Below, piece by piece: positions 33,606 to 38,488 of a DNA stretch of 38,488 nt. Location: NCBI GenBank assembly GCA_944321175.1, contig CALUKI010000016.1, forward strand, positions 1 through 38,488, in the 5' to 3' direction. Under the pieces are notes generated by a model that saw only the letters and a program-made list of their open reading frames with translations, made no database searches and was not told where the DNA came from. Both the position numbers and the translations under genes were made by a program. Source of the stretch: an uncultured Alistipes sp. GTDB taxonomy: Bacteria > Bacteroidota > Bacteroidia > Bacteroidales > Rikenellaceae. Every line of letters begins with the position of its first letter. Within the stretch, counting starts at the first letter, position 1.

Positions 33606-33812
33606 TCACCCCTGCTCCGTCGGAAGCGACTCATCCGCTACATCCTGTTCCGCAGAGTTTCCCTCCGCCGGATCGACCGCCGCCCCGTCAGCTTCGGCCT
33701 GTGGCTTCACTTCATACTCCGCAGGAGCCGGCCCGTACATGTCCGGCGATTCGGGTTCGCATCCTGCCGCAAACCCCAACAGCGACAAGCAAAAGATACA
33801 GATTCGTCTCAT
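33606..33812 (-). CDS. Short lipoprotein paired with the radical SAM enzyme
   Basis: A 68-residue predicted lipoprotein. The signal peptide MRRICIFCLSLLGFAAGC ends at Cys18. The mature 51 residues start EPESPDMYGPAPAEYEVK and continue as an acidic, low-complexity tail with no cysteine. The YGPAPAEY motif (Y26-Y33) matches the YGxPxAxY signature that I recall for the radical SAM-associated lipoproteins (TIGR04134). Many relatives are longer and carry a further beta domain after the motif, and this one does not. The gene is 38 bases upstream of the radical SAM ATG with the same promoter. The motif tyrosines are natural candidates for modification. No modification has been shown here. Confidence 0.8.
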   Translation of the reverse strand: MRRICIFCLSLLGFAAGCEPESPDMYGPAPAEYEVKPQAEADGAAVDPAEGNSAEQDVADESLPTEQG

Positions 33813-33874
33813 CGGATTCGTTTTTTCAGGTTCACATTGGCAACCGGCGCAGCGGCAGCGCCGGAATATAAAGC

Positions 33875-33905
33875 CAAAGATACGGAATTTTCCGGAAATC
33901 TCAAG
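33875..33905 (-). promoter_or_regulatory. Promoter of the lipoprotein/radical SAM operon
   Basis: On the minus strand, CTTG (33902-33905), 19 bases, then TATCTTTG (33875-33882). The leader before the lipoprotein ATG would be about 55 bases. It is divergent from the ispG promoter 84 bases away. Confidence 0.65.
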
Positions 33906-33965
33906 CATCGGCCCACCGGAAACATTCGCCCTTTCTCCTCGGGACGAAAATTGCGAATAAATCGT

Positions 33966-33973
33966 TACCTTTG
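33966..33973 (+). promoter_or_regulatory. Promoter -7 box TACCTTTG for ispG
   Basis: A perfect TAnnTTTG box giving a start point near 33980, about 13 bases before the ATG at 33993. The same octamer and the following TGG also precede queA. No clear -33 box is seen. Confidence 0.6.
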
Positions 33974-33992
33974 TGGACAAATCCGCTCAGAG

Positions 33993-35483
33993 ATGATCGA
34001 TCTTACGCAATACCGCCGCCGTCGGACACACGAAGTCCGCATCGGCGGCTGTACCATCGGCGGCGACCGACCCGTCGCCGTCCAGTCGATGACCAACACC
34101 GACACGCTCGACACGGCCGCCAGCGTCGCCCAGATCGAGCGTATCGCCCGTGCCGGAGCACCCGTCGTGCGGCTCACAGCCCAAGGCACACGGCAGGCCG
34201 AAAACCTCCGAAATATCGTAACGCGGCTGCGTGCCGACGGATTCCCGACGGCCGTCGTCGCCGACATCCACTTCCTGCCCGAAGCGGCGGCCGTCGCCGC
34301 GCAATACGTCGATAAGGTCCGCATCAATCCGGGCAACTACCGCACCGATCACGGCGAACTGCAGGCGCTCATCGCCCGCTGCCGCCAACGCGGCGTCGCG
34401 CTGCGCATCGGCGTGAATCACGGATCGCTCTCCAAACGCATCTTCGACCGGTGGGGCGACACGCCCGAAGGAATGGTCGCCGCCGCAATGGAGTTTCTGC
34501 GCAGCTGCCGCGAGGAAGCGTTCGATCAGGTCGTCGTCTCGATGAAGTCGAGCAACACCCGCGTCATGGTCGCCGCCTACCGGCTGCTCTGCGAGGCGAT
34601 GGACCGCGAAGCGATGACCTACCCGATCCATCTGGGTGTAACCGAAGCCGGAAACGGTCTGGAGGGACGCATCAAGAGTGCCGTCGGCATCGGCGCGCTG
34701 CTGGTCGACGGCATCGGCGACACGATCCGCGTCTCGCTGACCGAAGCGCCCGAAAACGAGGTACCCGTCGCGCAGCTTCTTGCCGATCACTTCCGCCATC
34801 GCGCCGGACATTTCGAGGTAAAACACCCCGAACGCTACTCCCCCGCACGCTACCGCCGGCGCAGCCGGCTGCTCACCCCCGTCGTGCGCGACGAGATCAC
34901 CGAGGCGTTCCGCATACTGCGCAGCACCTCGCAGAATCCGACGGCCGAACTGCGGGCCGCCATTCTCTCGCTCGACGACAGCGAACCGGTCGCCGTCGAA
35001 CGCCGCTACAACGACGAAGACCTCACGGCACTCGCCGTCAAGGCCGCCGCCGACCTGGGCCCGCTCTTTCTCGACGGCCTCGCCGACGGGATCCGCATCG
35101 CAAGCGACCGTTTCTCCGAGGCCGAACTGCGCGAAGTGGAACTGATGATCCTGCAGGCCGCACGGGTTCGTTTCTCGCGGACGGAATACATCGCCTGTCC
35201 GTCGTGCGGCCGCACGCTCTACGACATCGAGGGGACACTCGAACGGATCAAGGCCCGCACGTCGCATCTGAAAAACCTCCGCATCGGCGTGATGGGCTGC
35301 ATCGTCAACGGCCCCGGCGAGATGGCCGATGCCGACTACGGCTATGTGGGAGCCGCGCCGGGCCGCATCACGCTCTACAAGGGCCGGACGGTCGTCGAAC
35401 GCAACATCCCGCAGGAGGAGGCCCTCGACCGGCTCATCGACCTGATCAAGGCCAGCGGAGAGTGGATCGACGAGACACCTTGA
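33993..35483 (+). CDS. ispG: 4-hydroxy-3-methylbut-2-en-1-yl diphosphate synthase
   Basis: Catalyses the penultimate step of the MEP isoprenoid pathway, reducing MEcPP to HMBPP with a 4Fe-4S cluster. The product is 496 residues. The TIM-barrel domain runs from about 5 to 265 (VAVQSMTNTDT, VVRLTAQG, VADIHFLP, KVRINPGNY, GVNHGSLS, SMKSSN, HLGVTEAGNG). The C-terminal reductase-like domain begins near 395 and carries the cluster ligands C402 and C405 (ACPSCGRTLYD) and C436 (MGCIVNGPGEMADADYGYVG). The 130-residue stretch between them is the reduced insert domain. As I recall it, this insert is longer in other Bacteroidetes, whose IspG proteins are near 600 residues. The frame is open further upstream, but the -7 box at 33966 and the homology begin only at 33993. 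Confidence 0.95.
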   Translation: MIDLTQYRRRRTHEVRIGGCTIGGDRPVAVQSMTNTDTLDTAASVAQIERIARAGAPVVRLTAQGTRQAENLRNIVTRLRADGFPTAVVADIHFLPEAAAVAAQYVDKVRINPGNYRTDHGELQALIARCRQRGVALRIGVNHGSLSKRIFDRWGDTPEGMVAAAMEFLRSCREEAFDQVVVSMKSSNTRVMVAAYRLLCEAMDREAMTYPIHLGVTEAGNGLEGRIKSAVGIGALLVDGIGDTIRVSLTEAPENEVPVAQLLADHFRHRAGHFEVKHPERYSPARYRRRSRLLTPVVRDEITEAFRILRSTSQNPTAELRAAILSLDDSEPVAVERRYNDEDLTALAVKAAADLGPLFLDGLADGIRIASDRFSEAELREVELMILQAARVRFSRTEYIACPSCGRTLYDIEGTLERIKARTSHLKNLRIGVMGCIVNGPGEMADADYGYVGAAPGRITLYKGRTVVERNIPQEEALDRLIDLIKASGEWIDETP

Positions 35484-35563
35484 GCAACGGAGAGCCGCAA
35501 AGGCGTCACCGCTCCCGTCCCGAATCGGACAACACGGACCAGAAAACGGAATACATCGGACCC

Positions 35564-36178
35564 ATGACGATACTCCCCGCAGCCTATCTGCCCTCGATCG
35601 AATACTGCGCCCACTGGGCGCAGGAGCGTTGCGTGATCGATGCGCATGAACACTTCGTCAAGCGGTCCGAACGCAACCGCACACGCATCCTGACGGCCAA
35701 CGGCCCGTTGGATCTCACCGTGCAGGTCGTGCGGGCGAACCGTCCGCGCACGCCGCTCTGCGACCTGCGCATCGACTACTCGAAACGCTGGCAGCACCAG
35801 CATTGGACGGCGCTGGTCTCGGCATACAAGGCCTCCCCCTACTTCGATCACTACGCCCCGCGTTTCGAGCCCTTCTATACGCAGCGGTACGAATTTCTGC
35901 TCGACTACAATCTGGGGCTCATGACACTTCTCGCCGATATATTGGGGCTGAGCGTACCGCCGCTCTCCGACCGCTATCTGGCGGCGGGGACCTTCGACGA
36001 CGGCTCCCCTGCGGTCGACCTGCGGCCCAAAAAGAAGCAGGGCACGAACTTCACGCCCGTGCCCTACATACAGGTCTTTGCCGACCGCATGCCCTTTGCG
36101 GCTAATCTTTCGATCGTCGATCTTTTGTTTTGCGAAGGGCCCCGAAGTCGCGGGATTTTAAGGCAGTGCCGACTTTGA
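35564..36178 (+). CDS. WbqC-like family protein
   Basis: A 204-residue protein of the WbqC-like family, often found near polysaccharide or O-antigen genes but of uncertain activity. Typical family segments are the start ILPAAYLPSIEYCAHW, the HEHFVKRSERNRTRIL stretch with an asparagine-rich turn, LRIDYSKRWQHQHWTALVSAYKASPYFDHY, YEFLLDYNLGLMTLL, and the end NLSIVDLLFCEGPRSRGIL. The reading frame extends upstream through ispG on the same strand, but homology starts at the ATG at 35564. It lies 80 bases after ispG. Its last 77 bases overlap the 3' end of the convergent GH2-family gene. Confidence 0.88.
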   Translation: MTILPAAYLPSIEYCAHWAQERCVIDAHEHFVKRSERNRTRILTANGPLDLTVQVVRANRPRTPLCDLRIDYSKRWQHQHWTALVSAYKASPYFDHYAPRFEPFYTQRYEFLLDYNLGLMTLLADILGLSVPPLSDRYLAAGTFDDGSPAVDLRPKKKQGTNFTPVPYIQVFADRMPFAANLSIVDLLFCEGPRSRGILRQCRL

Positions 36179-38147
36179 GCGTCAGGCTGTCGCGCCGCGT
36201 GCCGCAACGCGCCTCGATCCGGTTGTCGCCCGGCAGCAGCGTACAGTCGGCGAAGAACTGGCCCGGCGCGTACTTCACAAGCGCCACGCTGTCGCCGTTG
36301 ACAAGCAGCACCGCATCATCGACCGACGCATAGAGCTTGATCCGCTGATTCGCCTCGGGACGCACCCGCCACCGCCGCTCGGCAAGATACAACGTCGTAT
36401 CGCGCCGGTTCCACAGCGACCGGTAGAGGTAATAGATGTCCTTGCACTGCCGCCGGTCGAGCGTAACAAGGCCGCAGGCATAACGGTCGTTCGCACCGCG
36501 CGCCGTACCGAAATCGAACATCGCATTGATCCATTCGCCCCAGAAAAGCGTATCGGGAACGATCACCTTGGCATACTCCTCATGGAAACGGCTCTGGCCG
36601 CGTTCGGGCAGCCAATGCGCCCTTGCCGTCGGGCGTTCGATCAGATCATCCTGCTGTGAAGGATAGCCCGGAGCCCCGTAGCAGGCAGCCGCGAGCAGAT
36701 TCCCCCACGAGGCATGGAGCGTCCGGCACCAGTAACCCACATCGTCGGTCGTGCCGCGCGTCCAGCCGACATTCTGTTTGAGGACAATCAGATCGGTAAT
36801 CGTATTCAGTTCGCCGTCCTGATTGCTCAGCGCCACTGTCGGACGCGACGGATCGCCCTGTTTGACCAGTGTATTGAGCTCCCGAACGTAGGGCGTCACA
36901 TCGTCGCCCCGCTGCCATACCAACGAGAAGATCCCCCACATCACCACCGAAGGATGGTTGAAATTCTGAGCGATGATTTCCCGCGCCTGTTCACGGCCGT
37001 TGAGCCGGAACCGGTCTGTCGGGAAGTAGAATATATCGCCCAGATAGGGAGAACGCGTAAGCGGAAGATCGATCCATGCCACGATTCCGGCCTCGTCGAG
37101 CCGGTCGTAAAGGTAGGCGTCGTGCGGTCCCGACATCGAATGCACGGCATTGGCGCCCACATCCCGTATGAACTGCAGATCCTCGTCGTAATCGGCCGCA
37201 GAAAAAGCATTGGCCGCACGCGCACGGTCATGGTAGAGCGCCACGCCGTGCAGGCGGACGGTATCGCCATTGATGACCAGTCCCCGATTCGACACGGCGA
37301 GTTTGCGGAATCCCGTCCGGACGGTCACTTCATCCGACAAGGAGTCGCAGACTACACGCGCCGTTACCGTATAGAGTTTCGGCGACGAAGGGCTCCACAA
37401 CTGCGGCGCCTCCACCTCGAAAGGAATGGTTACGGGATTATCGATTGTCCGGCCGTTGCGATGGCTTTTCTCGACAACGACATAACCCTCCGGATCACGC
37501 ACGACGAGTGTCACGGTTCCGGGGCACTCTTTCGGCGCCGAAAGATGAATGGCCGCACGGCACCGTACGGCATCCGCATCGACAGAAAGCTGCTCGACGA
37601 AAAGTCCGTCGGTGCCCCAGACCGTCGGTGAAACGGCAACCCGATCGGTAACGATCAGCTCCACGTCGCGGTAGATCCCGCCATAGATGTTCTGTTCGGT
37701 AGAGGTCGGAAGGACGTCGTTCTGGAAGGTGTTGCTCACCACCACCAACAGCGTGTTTTCGGCGCCGAACTTCACCCGATCGGTTATCTCGAACGTAAAA
37801 GCCGTGAACCCGCCGCGATGCTCCCCGATATGACGGCCGTTGACAAAGACATCGGCGACGGTCTGCACGCCTCCGAAACGCAGGAACAACCGTTTGGACG
37901 ACCATTCCGCCGGAACATAGAGCCGCCGTGTATAGTTCCCCGTCGTACGCAGGTATTCCGAATTACCGGCCAGCGCATCGAGATTCCATGTATGGGGCAA
38001 AGTCACATACCGTGCATCGTCGGCGCTGTTTTCACTGCGGAAATAGAAACTCCAATCGTCGTTCAGAGGGTAAGTTTCCCGCGCGTCCGCGCCCGCAATC
38101 CCCATCGCCAACAGAATCAACAACAGATAACGTTTCATATTCATCAT
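36102..38147 (-). CDS. GH2-family protein lacking both catalytic glutamates
   Basis: A 681-residue secreted protein (signal peptide KRYLLLILLAMGIAGADA) with the GH2 plan: jelly-roll sugar-binding domain about 25-170 (WSFYF, LPHTWN, GNYTRRL, NGRHIGEHRGGFTAFTFEIT), an immunoglobulin-like domain about 175-282, and a TIM barrel about 283-550 (VINGDTVRLHGVALYHD). GH2 enzymes hydrolyse beta-galactosides, glucuronides and similar. Here the acid/base position reads NHPSVVMWGIFSLVW (397-411), with Leu409 where family members have Glu. The nucleophile position reads AACYGAP, with Cys489 in place of Glu. Family members keep RxxHYPHD, which here is only AVHSMSGPHD. The frame is intact and the beta-rich C terminus complete. 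This may be a binding protein or a non-classical enzyme. ATGs at 38147, 38144 and 38138 are all possible starts. Confidence 0.88.
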   Translation of the reverse strand: MMNMKRYLLLILLAMGIAGADARETYPLNDDWSFYFRSENSADDARYVTLPHTWNLDALAGNSEYLRTTGNYTRRLYVPAEWSSKRLFLRFGGVQTVADVFVNGRHIGEHRGGFTAFTFEITDRVKFGAENTLLVVVSNTFQNDVLPTSTEQNIYGGIYRDVELIVTDRVAVSPTVWGTDGLFVEQLSVDADAVRCRAAIHLSAPKECPGTVTLVVRDPEGYVVVEKSHRNGRTIDNPVTIPFEVEAPQLWSPSSPKLYTVTARVVCDSLSDEVTVRTGFRKLAVSNRGLVINGDTVRLHGVALYHDRARAANAFSAADYDEDLQFIRDVGANAVHSMSGPHDAYLYDRLDEAGIVAWIDLPLTRSPYLGDIFYFPTDRFRLNGREQAREIIAQNFNHPSVVMWGIFSLVWQRGDDVTPYVRELNTLVKQGDPSRPTVALSNQDGELNTITDLIVLKQNVGWTRGTTDDVGYWCRTLHASWGNLLAAACYGAPGYPSQQDDLIERPTARAHWLPERGQSRFHEEYAKVIVPDTLFWGEWINAMFDFGTARGANDRYACGLVTLDRRQCKDIYYLYRSLWNRRDTTLYLAERRWRVRPEANQRIKLYASVDDAVLLVNGDSVALVKYAPGQFFADCTLLPGDNRIEARCGTRRDSLTLKVGTALKSRDFGALRKTKDRRSKD

Positions 38148-38362
38148 CTAAAATGGATCTCCGCTCTCCCGAAGACCTCCGTTTTTCACCTGCCATGCGG
38201 CAAAAGACTTTTTCCGGAACATTCGGCCGTCTGCAGATCCGCATTTGCGCTGCGCACTGCACGACGCTGCAACGTTCAATTTTCAATACGTCCGGCTCCG
38301 AGCATGCCGCCCCGTCTCCTTTCGCATCGCGCGTCCCACACGGGCATATTCCGTACTCCGTA

Positions 38363-38394
38363 CAAAGATACGAAAAGTCGAGCGCAGAGACAAA
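38363..38394 (-). promoter_or_regulatory. Promoter of the GH2-family gene
   Basis: On the minus strand, TTTG (38391-38394), 20 bases, then TATCTTTG (38363-38370). Both boxes match perfectly. The leader would be about 210 bases. The region is part of a 40-base sequence repeated imperfectly at 38449-38488. Confidence 0.8.
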
Positions 38395-38402
38395 TGAAAA
38401 CG
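38363..38402. repeat. Imperfect direct repeat, copy A (contains the GH2-gene promoter)
   Basis: CAAAGATACGAAAAGTCGAG and the 20 bases after it resemble 38449-38488 with one 1-base gap and about seven to ten substitutions. Both copies share CAAAG, CGAAAAG, GCAAAT/ACAAAT and AAAAC blocks in the same order. Confidence 0.5.
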
Positions 38403-38448
38403 CAGTTTTCAATTTGGCTATGCCGAGACGGAGTATCCAGGGCGGAGC

Positions 38449-38488
38449 CAAAGTGCGAAAAGCCGGGCACAGCGGCAAATCAAAACCC
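38449..38488. repeat. Imperfect direct repeat, copy B (runs to window end)
   Basis: CAAAGTGCGAAAAGCCGGGC and the bases after it match copy A at 38363-38402. The TATCTTTG box is not preserved in this copy, so it is unlikely to be an active promoter. It is truncated by the window edge. Confidence 0.5.

Larger units (their letters stand above)
38148..38488. other. Intergenic region upstream of the GH2-family gene
   Basis: This 341-base stretch to the window end holds the GH2-gene promoter (38363-38394), its long leader, and the two imperfect repeats at 38363-38402 and 38449-38488. No gene was seen. Confidence 0.55.

Noticed and set aside
33568..33609. GTG start for the radical SAM gene overlapping the lipoprotein stop
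   Set aside because: Possible, but it adds 14 residues with no family similarity. The ATG at 33567 begins the usual KRRRISLRKRLG segment.
33813..33980. Upstream extension of the short lipoprotein
   Set aside because: The longer frame would place 56 residues before a textbook lipoprotein signal peptide and would cross the predicted promoter.
33837..33992. N-terminal extension of ispG
   Set aside because: The promoter box at 33966-33973 and the start of homology at 33993 exclude it. It also overlaps the promoter region of the radical SAM operon.
34451..35563. A 371-codon N-terminal extension of the WbqC-like protein
   Set aside because: It is a second frame of ispG on the same strand. WbqC-like homology begins at 35564.

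Overview
The window reads as chromosomal DNA of a gut-type Bacteroidales bacterium. A moderately GC-rich Alistipes-like (Rikenellaceae) genome is the best guess. The reasons are Bacteroidetes promoters of the TTTG-N19-TAnnTTTG type in front of many genes, a SusC/SusD pair, a BACON-domain lipoprotein, a GH123-type lipoprotein and a radical SAM/lipoprotein pair of the kind catalogued in Bacteroidetes. No rRNA, tRNA or CRISPR array was seen. The species is inferred, not demonstrated.

Layout. 1-1207: the 5' part of a tyrosine recombinase on the minus strand, cut by the window edge, then an AT-rich gap that probably holds the right end of an integrated element. 1208-3732: a zinc-ribbon/TM2 membrane protein and a large anchored protein of unknown role with TPR-like repeats. 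3755-6636: housekeeping genes queA (queuosine synthesis) and eno (glycolysis). 6816-21957: a Sus-type nutrient locus. It has a DeoR-family repressor and a BACON/FN3 lipoprotein on the minus strand. Divergent from these are susC-like, susD-like and three tandem calcineurin-like phosphoesterase genes on the plus strand. No glycosidase is present, so the locus looks built to take up and dephosphorylate a phosphorylated or phosphodiester substrate rather than to cut a plain glycan. 22054-22923: a NagD-type HAD phosphatase with its own promoter.

23315-29955 is read leftward. A GH123-type lipoprotein, recG, a DUF3108 protein and an alpha/beta hydrolase are tightly spaced, followed by a membrane-anchored coiled-coil protein with its own promoter. 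30175-32367 holds a PagL-like lipid A deacylase homologue and an unknown lipoprotein in one operon. 32488-33812 holds a 68-residue lipoprotein and a radical SAM/SPASM enzyme, a probable lipoprotein-modification pair of unknown chemistry. Divergent from it are ispG (MEP isoprenoid pathway) and a WbqC-like protein. The window closes with a GH2-family protein on the minus strand that appears to lack both catalytic glutamates.

The points most worth attention are the phosphoesterase Sus locus, the radical SAM/lipoprotein pair, the apparently inactive GH2 homologue, and long G or C homopolymers at sensitive places (inside the susC-like gene and next to a terminator and promoter).
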